From S141-55 sp964422065 (GTDB lineage Bacteria > Hydrothermota > Hydrothermia > WGAB01), in the NCBI GenBank assembly GCA_964422065.1, contig CAYQZW010000025.1, forward strand, positions 1-19,016: a stretch of 19,016 nt of DNA, written 5' to 3'. This document shows, one piece after another, positions 7,132 to 13,795 of the stretch. The stretch's first letter is position 1, and every line of letters begins with the position of its first letter. The position numbers and the translations under genes were made by a program. Below the pieces are notes generated by a model. It had not been told where the DNA came from. It saw nothing but the letters and a program-made list of their open reading frames with translations, and ran no database searches.

Positions 7132-8100
7132 TCAAGTTTTGTGAAATTCAGAGTGGGGGTAGTGTTTCTGTGCCCATTCCCAGGTCTTGCGAAGCCCTTC
7201 ATCCAGGGAGACTCGCGGACGCCAACCCAAGAGTTTTTGGGCCTTGCGAATGTCTGGACGACGACGGCTGGGGTCGTCCTTGGGCCTGGGCAGGAACTTG
7301 ATGCCGACGTTCCGATCAGCGACTTTCTGGAGCCGCTCTGCCAATTCCAGGATGGTGACTTCTTCGGGGTTTCCAACGTTCATGATTTGCCCCGCCAATC
7401 CCGGCGTGGTCGCCAGGCGAAAGAGTGCATCGACCAGATCCGTGACATAGCAAAAACTCCGGGTCTGTTGACCGTCGCCGTGGATCGGAAGCGGTTGATG
7501 GGCCAGGAGCGCACTGAGGAAACTCGGGATCACCCGCCCGTCATTTGGCCGCATCCGCGGCCCATAGGTGTTAAAAATCCGGGCAATCCGAACATCCACA
7601 CCGAACTTGTGGTGGTAGGTCATTGTGATGGTTTCGCCAAACCGCTTTCCCTCGTCATAGGGCCCCCGGGGTCCGACAGGGTTCACGCAGCCAATGCTTT
7701 CCTCCGTCTGTGGATGCACCTGGGGGTCACCATAAACCTCCGAAGAGGAAGCAAACAGGAAGACCGCGCCACAAGCCTTCGCAACCTCCAGGAGCCGGTA
7801 AGTACCGATCGAATTACACCGTGTGATTTCGTATGCCAGGGTTTGAAAGTCTACCGGGCTCGCCGGAGACGCAAGGTGGAGAATGTAGTCGTAGTCCGGA
7901 TGAAGTGGATCAAAGGATTCGACGTCACTCTGGATGACGTTGAGTCCGGGGTGATGCTGGATGTCCTTGAGATTCTCCGGGGTCCCGGTAATCATGTTAT
8001 CCAGTACATCCACCGCAAACCCCGCTTGCAGGAACCGTTCTGCGAGGTGCGAGCCGATAAAGCCCGCTCCACCTGCGATCAAGACTTTTTTCTGAGCCAT
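7132..8100 (-). CDS. uxs: UDP-glucuronate decarboxylase (UDP-xylose synthase)
   Basis: This 322-residue extended short-chain dehydrogenase is predicted to convert UDP-glucuronate to UDP-xylose with bound NAD+. It shows GGAGFIG (10-16), HLASPASP (75-82), SSSEVYGDP (118-126) and GPRGPYDEGKR with the Y148/K152 catalytic pair. These are the hallmarks that separate Uxs from dTDP-glucose dehydratases and epimerases (the ASPASP loop and the YDEGKR box). The gene follows UDP-glucose dehydrogenase, whose product is its substrate, and overlaps it by 22 nt. A Shine-Dalgarno (GGAGAGG, 8104-8110) lies inside the 3' end of that gene. UDP-xylose would feed a surface polysaccharide or glycan. The length fits the bacterial family. 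Confidence 0.92.
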   Translation of the reverse strand: MAQKKVLIAGGAGFIGSHLAERFLQAGFAVDVLDNMITGTPENLKDIQHHPGLNVIQSDVESFDPLHPDYDYILHLASPASPVDFQTLAYEITRCNSIGTYRLLEVAKACGAVFLFASSSEVYGDPQVHPQTEESIGCVNPVGPRGPYDEGKRFGETITMTYHHKFGVDVRIARIFNTYGPRMRPNDGRVIPSFLSALLAHQPLPIHGDGQQTRSFCYVTDLVDALFRLATTPGLAGQIMNVGNPEEVTILELAERLQKVADRNVGIKFLPRPKDDPSRRRPDIRKAQKLLGWRPRVSLDEGLRKTWEWAQKHYPHSEFHKT

Positions 8101-9413
8101 CGTCCTCTCCCCATGCCTCGATAAATGAACCCAAGATTCAACATCGTTTCTGGGTCAAAAATGTTCCGGCCGTCCACAACCACCGGAGTTTTGAGTAGCC
8201 GTTTGACCTTTTGGAGATCCAGGCTCCGGTAGAGTTGCCATTCGGTGAGGATTCCCAACCCATCGGCATCCTGGATCGCCTCATAGGGATCCTCCACGTA
8301 AACGATGTCTGGAGGCGATGCCGGGAAGAATTTCTGGACATTGGGAACCGCAACGGGATCGTGGAGCCGGAGCCGTGCACCCCGATCCCTAAGGGCGCGG
8401 ATCACCTTTAAACTCGGTGCCTCACGGATGTCGTCGGTGTTGGGCTTAAACGACAAGCCCAGGAGCGCGAGGATTCGCCCCTCAACCGATCCCCCCAGGG
8501 CTTCCTCGAAGTGTTGCACGAACCTCTGGATCCGTTGTTCATTGATGCGAAGGATGGAGGAGAGGAGTTCGAAGTCCAGGTCGAGGGCTTGTCCGATGTA
8601 CTGAAAGGCGCGGATATCCTTCGGGAAACAGGATCCGCCGAACCCCAGGCCCGCCTGGAGGAAATGAGGGCCGATCCGAGGGTCCAGCCCCATCCCCCGG
8701 GCGACGTCTACGACATCCGCACCGGTCTTCTCGCATAGGTCTGCGATCATGTTGATGAACGAAATCTTCATGGCAAGAAAGGCGTTGGAGGCATGCTTGA
8801 TGATCTCGGAGGTTTCGATATCGGTGACCAGGAATTCGGTGTCGATGCCCTTATAGAGGTTTCTGAGGATTCGTTCGGCACGCTTGGATCGGACCCCGAT
8901 CACGATGCGGTCCGGATGAAGAAAGTCATGGAGTGCGGAGCCTTCTCGGAGGAATTCCGGATTGGAGGCCACCTCAATGTCGTGATTGGCGACCTTTTGG
9001 AACTCCTGCTCCATCCACCGTGCGGTCAACACCGGTACCGTACTCTTTTCCACCACTAAGGTGTAGCCTTGGGCGTGCTGTCGGACCTCTTCCACGACAG
9101 CACGGATAGCGGAGAGGTCGGCCTCCCCACTGGGTTTTGTGGGGGTTCCCACACAGACAAAAATGACCTCGGCTTTGGGAATCCACGGATGCGCGGTATG
9201 GTCAAACCAGAGCCGATGCCCCTGGAGGTGTTTCCGGAGCGCAGGCTCCAAGCCGGGTTCGTAAAAGGGGACCCGGCCGTTTAAGAGTGTCCGGACCTTT
9301 TCGGACTGGATATCAATCCCCAGGACCCGGTGTCCCAATTCCGCAAAGCCTACGGCGGTCACCAATCCCACAGGGCCCAGTCCAATAACCATCACATCAA
9401 ATTCAAAAGCCAT
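8079..9413 (-). CDS. ugd: UDP-glucose 6-dehydrogenase
   Basis: This 444-residue enzyme oxidises UDP-glucose to UDP-glucuronate with two NAD+. The N-terminal Rossmann motif GLGPVG (11-16) and acidic D34 are present. So are PFYEPGL, CVGTPT, EKSTVPV and SNPEFLREGSA, and the central-domain K206 and N210 (IIKHASNA). The catalytic cysteine C262 is in GFGGSCFPKD. The C-terminal UDP-binding domain starts near GLSFKPNTDDIREAP. All catalytic residues are intact and the length is usual. ATG directly follows the stop of the preceding gene (TGAATG). Its product is the substrate of the next gene, giving a two-step UDP-glucose to UDP-xylose route. Confidence 0.95.
   Translation of the reverse strand: MAFEFDVMVIGLGPVGLVTAVGFAELGHRVLGIDIQSEKVRTLLNGRVPFYEPGLEPALRKHLQGHRLWFDHTAHPWIPKAEVIFVCVGTPTKPSGEADLSAIRAVVEEVRQHAQGYTLVVEKSTVPVLTARWMEQEFQKVANHDIEVASNPEFLREGSALHDFLHPDRIVIGVRSKRAERILRNLYKGIDTEFLVTDIETSEIIKHASNAFLAMKISFINMIADLCEKTGADVVDVARGMGLDPRIGPHFLQAGLGFGGSCFPKDIRAFQYIGQALDLDFELLSSILRINEQRIQRFVQHFEEALGGSVEGRILALLGLSFKPNTDDIREAPSLKVIRALRDRGARLRLHDPVAVPNVQKFFPASPPDIVYVEDPYEAIQDADGLGILTEWQLYRSLDLQKVKRLLKTPVVVDGRNIFDPETMLNLGFIYRGMGRGRWLRKKS
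8104..8110 (-). promoter_or_regulatory. Shine-Dalgarno of uxs inside the 3' end of ugd
   Basis: On the - strand GGAGAGG ends 3 nt before ATG 8100 (GGGGAG ends 6 nt before). It supports that start within the upstream coding region. Confidence 0.6.
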
Positions 9414-10754
9414 TCACGCCCTCCACAGCGATTGACCGTCCAGATCGGGGGGAAGCGGAACACCGAGAAGGTCCAGAAGGGTTGCAGTGATATCGTAGAG
9501 GGTGGGATCTTTGTCCGGGTGAAGATCCAGATCCTGGATAAAGAGGTAAGCGTCCTCCGGTGTATGGACACCTGAAGTTGTTGGCGATTGGAAGAGTCTC
9601 GAGGTCTTCAGGCTTCCTTTGAACTCGTAGCCTGGCCGGGGCACGGCGATCACGTCGGCCGCCTTCTCGAGATGAGGACCCCAGTAAAGGTCCTCCCGAC
9701 GGAAAACCTTCTGGACGACAGGCGATCCAGTTTTTGGATCTTCAAGCGAAGCCAGATGTTCGATCAGTCGGTCCCGCCACGCCTCGTATTCTTCCGGCAG
9801 GACCGATCCCACCGCCTCCCGACCCAGGAGATTGATGTAAAAGCGGCCTGGAATCAGGCTGTAGACCTTGGTCCGACTGTCTAAATCCTCTAAGCCTTTC
9901 GGCGGCTCTTGAACGAACTGGAGCCATCCTTGGTCCCGAAGCCAAGTGTTGAGTGCGACCTCCTGATAGACCGGCCCGAATCCGTGATCGGAGAGGCTGA
10001 GGATCTGTGTGCCTTCCGGCAGGGCGTGTAGGACCTCTGCCACTTTTTGATCGAGATGGTGGAAAAAGCCCCAAAACAGTTCGGCCCTTTCCGGATCGTT
10101 CTGCGCATCCCAGAAGAAATGAAGAAAGCGATCGGTCTCCATGATGTGGAAGAAGAAGAGGTCCCAGTTGGGCACTTCCTGCATCAGCCAGAGAGCGGTC
10201 TCTATGCGACGGTCCAAGGCGGTGTACAGATCCTGGAGAAATTGGCTGGGGTTCTCTTTGGCACGCCAGGGGTTCACGTCGATGCGGTACCCCAGTTCTC
10301 GGAGTCGAGAGGCCAAAGAATGGGGATACACAGCCTTTTCAAGGTTAAGACTCATAAAGCCGGCAATCCAAACCCCTTGGATGGGGCGGGGTGGGGTCGT
10401 GCCGGGCACGTTCATCGTGATCACACGTTTGCCGTGGTCGGAGAGGTACTCAAAGATTGTGGGACTTTTCAGGGTCCGACCCGTCGGAATGTAGGTTTGG
10501 AGAGGGTTGGGACGCCGGTCAATGAACCCAAAGATCCCGTGCTTGCCCGGGTTTTTCCCGGTAATGACGCTGGACCATGCAACCGTCGAGAGGGGTGGGA
10601 TGACCGAATGGACGGGACAGAAGGTCCCATGCCCCTGGAAAAGGGCCTGGAGTTCAGGACAATGACCCCTTTCAAAGGCGGTTTGGAGAAGGGTAAAGGA
10701 AACCCCGTCCAGGGCCAGGACAAAGACCCGCGAACGACCCGCCTTAGAAGGCAT
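9414..10754 (-). CDS. Alkaline-phosphatase-superfamily hydrolase (type I phosphodiesterase/nucleotide pyrophosphatase-like), copy 1
   Basis: This 446-residue protein has no signal peptide or membrane segment, so it is predicted cytoplasmic. It carries the two-metal AP-superfamily set: ALDG with D16, nucleophile T57 in PPLSTVAWSS, TDRFLH with D208/H212, LSDHGFG with D256/H257, and a final His in SGVHTP. It should hydrolyse or transfer a phospho- or sulfo-ester; the substrate cannot be read from sequence. ATG 10754 overlaps the upstream stop as TGATG. A GTG one codon upstream (10757) is an alternative, and AGGA lies about 10 nt before. It is homologous to the first gene of the operon but clearly diverged from it. 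Placement beside APS kinase hints at handling a sulfated or phosphorylated adenylate or sugar nucleotide. That is inference. Confidence 0.88.
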   Translation of the reverse strand: MPSKAGRSRVFVLALDGVSFTLLQTAFERGHCPELQALFQGHGTFCPVHSVIPPLSTVAWSSVITGKNPGKHGIFGFIDRRPNPLQTYIPTGRTLKSPTIFEYLSDHGKRVITMNVPGTTPPRPIQGVWIAGFMSLNLEKAVYPHSLASRLRELGYRIDVNPWRAKENPSQFLQDLYTALDRRIETALWLMQEVPNWDLFFFHIMETDRFLHFFWDAQNDPERAELFWGFFHHLDQKVAEVLHALPEGTQILSLSDHGFGPVYQEVALNTWLRDQGWLQFVQEPPKGLEDLDSRTKVYSLIPGRFYINLLGREAVGSVLPEEYEAWRDRLIEHLASLEDPKTGSPVVQKVFRREDLYWGPHLEKAADVIAVPRPGYEFKGSLKTSRLFQSPTTSGVHTPEDAYLFIQDLDLHPDKDPTLYDITATLLDLLGVPLPPDLDGQSLWRA

Positions 10755-11374
10755 CACAGGTATCCTAAGTCCTCCAGTCGACGCTGGACTGCCTCTTCGT
10801 CCTCCTCGCTATAGGCAGCCTCGTTAGAGGATTCGGCCCGACGGATGTATCCTAAATCTTCCAGGGTCTTCAAGATCTTCTGAAGAGACTCCTCTGGGGT
10901 CTCTTTATCCGTTTCGCAAACGACCTCTGGACGCACCGGTTCCTCAAAGGGGTCGGAGATCCCGGTGAAATTCTGGATCTCGCCCTTCAGCGCCTTCTTG
11001 TACAAGCCTTTGACATCCCGCTCTATGCAGACTTCAACCGGGCACTTGACATACACCTCTACGAACCGCTCGTTCATCTCCCGGGCGCGGTCTCGTGCTT
11101 CTTGATAGGGAGAAACCGCCGCCGTGATCGCGACCACCCCATTGCGGGACAGCAAATGCGCCACATACGCAATCCGACGGAGATTCTCGATCCGATCTTC
11201 CCTGGAAAAGCCTAAGCCTTTCGAGAAGTATTGCCGGACAATGTCTCCGTCCAAGACCTCTACCTTATACCCCCGCCGTTTCAGTTCCTGTTCCAGCATT
11301 CTCGCCAGGGTGGTTTTCCCCGAACTGGGCAATCCGGAGAACCAGACTGTAAAGCCCTGTATGTCTTTTGTCAT
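10754..11374 (-). CDS. cysC: Adenylylsulfate (APS) kinase
   Basis: This 206-residue kinase is predicted to phosphorylate APS to PAPS, the universal sulfate donor. Visible motifs are the P-loop GLPSSGKTT (14-22), LDGDIVR (41-47), GLGFSREDR, AVSPYQEARD, a KGLYKKALKGEI lid and FTGISDPFEEP. All are as in CysC, with SS in place of the usual SG/GA in the loop. The tail is odd: LEDLGYI (171-177) recurs as LEDLGYL at the very C-terminus (200-206) after an acidic linker. This extends the protein by about 28 residues beyond a typical CysC. No ATP sulfurylase, PAPS reductase or sulfotransferase is visible, so PAPS more likely serves sulfation than assimilation, but partners may lie elsewhere. A very strong Shine-Dalgarno precedes the start. 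Confidence 0.92.
   Translation of the reverse strand: MTKDIQGFTVWFSGLPSSGKTTLARMLEQELKRRGYKVEVLDGDIVRQYFSKGLGFSREDRIENLRRIAYVAHLLSRNGVVAITAAVSPYQEARDRAREMNERFVEVYVKCPVEVCIERDVKGLYKKALKGEIQNFTGISDPFEEPVRPEVVCETDKETPEESLQKILKTLEDLGYIRRAESSNEAAYSEEDEEAVQRRLEDLGYL
10757..10894 (-). repeat. Duplicated C-terminal tail motif in APS kinase
   Basis: Residues 161-177 (ending LEDLGYI) and 190-206 (ending LEDLGYL) share an acidic lead, amphipathic helix and LEDLGY ending. This is consistent with an internal duplication of the last helix. Confidence 0.6.
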
Positions 11375-11377
11375 GGA

Positions 11378-12781
11378 TCAACCTCCTCCGTAAGGTATCG
11401 GTTTGCCTCGTAATGGATGTTCGGGCTCGATCCCGAAGTATTCCAGGACCGTGGCCCCGATGTCGTATATGATAAGGTCTTCCAACCGGCGATTTCTCCA
11501 CTTTACACTGGGACCAGCCATGACGAAGACCCCGTGCCGGGCGTGGTTGGCATCGTCTGGGCCCGTGTCGTTTTCCGGCACCCAGATCCGGCCGTAGCCT
11601 ACACTGCCCACCGCCCGCCATGCGAGATCTCCGAAGAAGACCAAGAGGTCAGGTGCGACATTTTGGACTTCCTGATAGATCTCCTCGGGCCGATACACCT
11701 CAGTTTTGAGTGGCCGACCCTCTTCATCCTTCAACTCCGAAAACTTCTCGATCAGTTCATTGCGCAGTTTCTCATAATCGTCTCGTGAAACAATACCCAT
11801 GGGCTCCCGGCCTTTGACGTTGATGAAAATCCGTGCATAGTACCCTCCCTCGCTCCAGACTCGGGTCTTCGACCAGTCAATCATTTCTGGTGTCAAACGC
11901 ACGATGCCCTGTGGACGTTCTTGGAGGTGAAGGTACCCCTCCTGGATCAGCCATTCGTAAATGGCGATGCCGCCGGCCATCCGCTGTGCACCGTGATCGG
12001 AGACCACCATGACATCCACCGGATCGTCCAGGGTTTGCAGGAGGTCCAGGAGTTCTTCCAGTTGTGCGTCGACGAAGTGGTAATACTCGCGGATGGCGTT
12101 TTCAAAGGGATTTCCCGGCTCGTACCGGGGGTGTTCTGGGTCCATGAAACTCCAGAAGCCGTGTTGCATCCGATCTATCCCCATATCCACGAACATGAAA
12201 AGATCCCAGTCCTGTGTCTTCGCAAGCCACTTAACGACTTCAAAGCGTTGTTCACCCATGCGGTAGATTTCCTTGAGGAGCCAGGGCTTGTCATGGGTCT
12301 GGAAGTTGTGGACATCAAAGCGGTACTCTCCAAACTTTTCCTGGATGAGGGGCTTGAGCGATTTGGGGAAGGTGTAGTCCCGTTGAGCGTTGGGGGTTAA
12401 AAGACAGGAGATCATGGCCCCATGGAGCGGGCGAGGAGGGTAGGAGGGCGGCACGCCAATGATGATAGAAGTCTTACCCGCCATGCCGAGGTAGTCCCAC
12501 ACGGTCTTTTCACGGAGCCAGTGTGAACTGACGAGTTCCATGCGGTGGTAGGTGTGGTCTTTGCGGTTGCGGAACCCGTAGATGCCGAGCGTGCCGGGAT
12601 CTTTAGAGGTGACCATGCTCGCCCAGGCGGGCACCGTGATCGGCGGGAGCGAACTTTCCAAGTAGCCCCAGATGCCCTGCGTGCGGAGACGCGTGAGTGT
12701 TGGAAGTTCGGAAGCCCAACGCTCGAAGGCGAGGTCTGGGGACATCGCATCTAAACCGATGATCATCAGCCGTTTTCTCAT
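11378..12781 (-). CDS. Alkaline-phosphatase-superfamily hydrolase, copy 2 (first gene of operon)
   Basis: This 467-residue protein has no signal peptide. The metal and nucleophile set is complete: GLDAMSPD with D11, nucleophile T49 in PPITVPAWAS, GIDRMQHGFW with D203/H207, VSDHG with D262/H263, and a His in NHARHGVFVMAG. It belongs to the type I phosphodiesterase/nucleotide pyrophosphatase branch. Its paralogue lies one gene downstream, so two AP-type enzymes bracket APS kinase. The last codons (Gly-Gly-Gly, stop) double as the Shine-Dalgarno of cysC, tying the two genes translationally. The upstream gap of 94 nt carries a strong promoter. The substrate is unknown; phosphodiesterase, phosphoglycerol-transfer or sulfatase chemistry are all possible in this superfamily. 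Confidence 0.88.
   Translation of the reverse strand: MRKRLMIIGLDAMSPDLAFERWASELPTLTRLRTQGIWGYLESSLPPITVPAWASMVTSKDPGTLGIYGFRNRKDHTYHRMELVSSHWLREKTVWDYLGMAGKTSIIIGVPPSYPPRPLHGAMISCLLTPNAQRDYTFPKSLKPLIQEKFGEYRFDVHNFQTHDKPWLLKEIYRMGEQRFEVVKWLAKTQDWDLFMFVDMGIDRMQHGFWSFMDPEHPRYEPGNPFENAIREYYHFVDAQLEELLDLLQTLDDPVDVMVVSDHGAQRMAGGIAIYEWLIQEGYLHLQERPQGIVRLTPEMIDWSKTRVWSEGGYYARIFINVKGREPMGIVSRDDYEKLRNELIEKFSELKDEEGRPLKTEVYRPEEIYQEVQNVAPDLLVFFGDLAWRAVGSVGYGRIWVPENDTGPDDANHARHGVFVMAGPSVKWRNRRLEDLIIYDIGATVLEYFGIEPEHPLRGKPIPYGGG
11381..11389 (-). promoter_or_regulatory. Very strong Shine-Dalgarno of cysC
   Basis: On the - strand GGAGGAGGT stands 6 nt before ATG 11374 and overlaps the glycine codons at the end of the upstream gene. 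It is the best ribosome-binding site in the window. Confidence 0.85.
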
Positions 12782-12815
12782 GGGATGATGCTATCCTGAC
12801 CTGCAGGAACGCCAT

Positions 12816-12844
12816 ATTATTCGGGACCCAAAGAAAGGTGTCAA
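12816..12844 (-). promoter_or_regulatory. Promoter of the seven-gene operon
   Basis: On the - strand a perfect TTGACA (12844-12839), a 17-nt spacer and AATAAT (12821-12816, 5 of 6 to TATAAT) are seen. Transcription would start near 12809 and leave a leader of about 28 nt. The leader holds AGGA about 13 nt before the ATG. An alternative leaderless start could use TAGCAT (12793-12788), 6 nt before the ATG, but its match is weaker and it lacks a -35 box. Confidence 0.7.
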
Positions 12845-12875
12845 ACGCAACAACGAAGAGGGGAATCTGGGTCTT

Positions 12876-13778
12876 TTAACTGAATTCCGTTCCTATCACG
12901 CTCTTGAGGACCGGATGAATTTGGATCGGGGCCAGCAGTTCGTGGATCGCCGATGGATAGGTGACCCCCTTCTCGGTGATCACGGCGGTAACCCAGCGCC
13001 AGGGTGTTTCGTCAAAGAGGGGGCTGGCCCATGGGATCGTCACGTAGGAGGCCGGGATCTCCACCTCCGCCTCCTCCCGCTCGTAAAACGACAAAAGGTC
13101 TTCTGAGAGCCCCTTGTAGGTTGTGGTGATCACGTAAACCGGAAGCCCATGGTCATGAGCCCAGGTGGCCAGGACCTGGGTCCCGGCTTTGTTGACGAAC
13201 CCTTGGAGGGAAAAGGCGTCGGCTCCCACAACGAGGCATTGAGCCTGTCCCAGGACTGCGGAGACCCCGGTATCCGTTACGATGGTGACCTGGATTTCGT
13301 TCCGATGGAGCATTTTGGCGAGTTCCAACCCTTCTCGGCCTGGATAGGACTCCGTGCAGAAGACGTGCTGAGGCCGCCGGCGAATCAGGAATCTCGCCAC
13401 GGTGGAACTATAGGAATGGGTGAGAAGTTGAGAGAAGCGCCCCAGGGCGCCCAGGGCGTTGGACACGGCCTTCTCCTCTGCCGCTTGAATCTCAGACTGG
13501 AGGGCTTTGACTTTGGCTTCAAACTCCATCAGGTTTTCCTGAGATTCATCCCACAGAAAGTTGAGATCGTTGGCCAGTCGGATGATCGGGGCCATGGAAG
13601 GTCGGGTCCGCAGCAATTTGAGCGTAAAGCCCCGGAGTTGAATATACCGTTGTGGGCCAGGCAACGGCAACACATCCTGGATCAACGCATAAACGGCCTC
13701 AAAGGCCGTGTTTAAAAGATGGGAGGCTCCATGCTCCCGGTCTTCCGCAATCCTCTGCAAAATCTCCTCTGCGGCCAT
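12876..13778 (-). CDS. eIF2B alpha/beta/delta-family protein, probable non-isomerase
   Basis: This 300-residue protein has the eIF2B/MtnA/ribose-1,5-bisphosphate isomerase architecture. A helical N-terminal domain (1-105, with a likely coiled coil at 76-105) precedes a Rossmann-like C-terminal domain. The latter shows THSYSST (120-126), TESYPGREG (142-150), VVGADAF (183-189) and VNKAGT (195-200). In the isomerases the catalytic Cys lies in a THCN-type motif and the catalytic Asp in NGD. Here those places read THSY and QGF (192-194), as in the eIF2B alpha regulatory subunit, so both catalytic residues are absent. Bacteria lack eIF2, so guanine-nucleotide exchange is unlikely. A sugar-phosphate or nucleotide sensor is a reasonable inference. 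It is a single gene divergent from cinA, with its ATG only 17 nt from that of cinA. Confidence 0.85.
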   Translation of the reverse strand: MAAEEILQRIAEDREHGASHLLNTAFEAVYALIQDVLPLPGPQRYIQLRGFTLKLLRTRPSMAPIIRLANDLNFLWDESQENLMEFEAKVKALQSEIQAAEEKAVSNALGALGRFSQLLTHSYSSTVARFLIRRRPQHVFCTESYPGREGLELAKMLHRNEIQVTIVTDTGVSAVLGQAQCLVVGADAFSLQGFVNKAGTQVLATWAHDHGLPVYVITTTYKGLSEDLLSFYEREEAEVEIPASYVTIPWASPLFDETPWRWVTAVITEKGVTYPSAIHELLAPIQIHPVLKSVIGTEFS

Positions 13779-13795
13779 TTCATTATAATAAAGCC
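13779..13795. promoter_or_regulatory. Overlapping divergent leaderless promoters
   Basis: The only 17 bases between two divergent start codons contain an AT-rich core. On the + strand TATAAT (13784-13789, perfect) ends 6 nt before ATG 13796. On the - strand TATTAT (13790-13785, 5 of 6) ends 6 nt before ATG 13778. The two -10 boxes overlap by five bases and share the same spacing to the start codon. No convincing -35 box is seen on either side, and each -35 region would lie inside the other gene. Confidence 0.7.

Noticed and set aside
7125..7376. N-terminal extension of the M20 peptidase frame back to 7376
   Set aside because: It overlaps the 3' end of uxs in another frame, is low-complexity Ser/Pro/Arg-rich, and the M20 domain begins properly at ATG 7124.
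7045..8124. 359-residue + strand frame opposite uxs
   Set aside because: uxs on the - strand has all family motifs; the + strand translation has none and arises from high G+C and codon bias.
11891..11896. TTGACA on the - strand inside the first operon gene
   Set aside because: It reads as ordinary codons for Arg-Leu-Thr-Pro and there is no -10 box at 16-18 nt (GTCGAA at 17).
12845..12875. Terminator for the eIF2B-like gene
   Set aside because: No inverted repeat or T-tract could be found between its stop and the next promoter, so read-through into the operon remains possible.
13652..13795. Upstream extension of the CinA-type frame
   Set aside because: It is antisense to the eIF2B-like coding region; a perfect TATAAT lies 6 nt before ATG 13796, where the domain starts.
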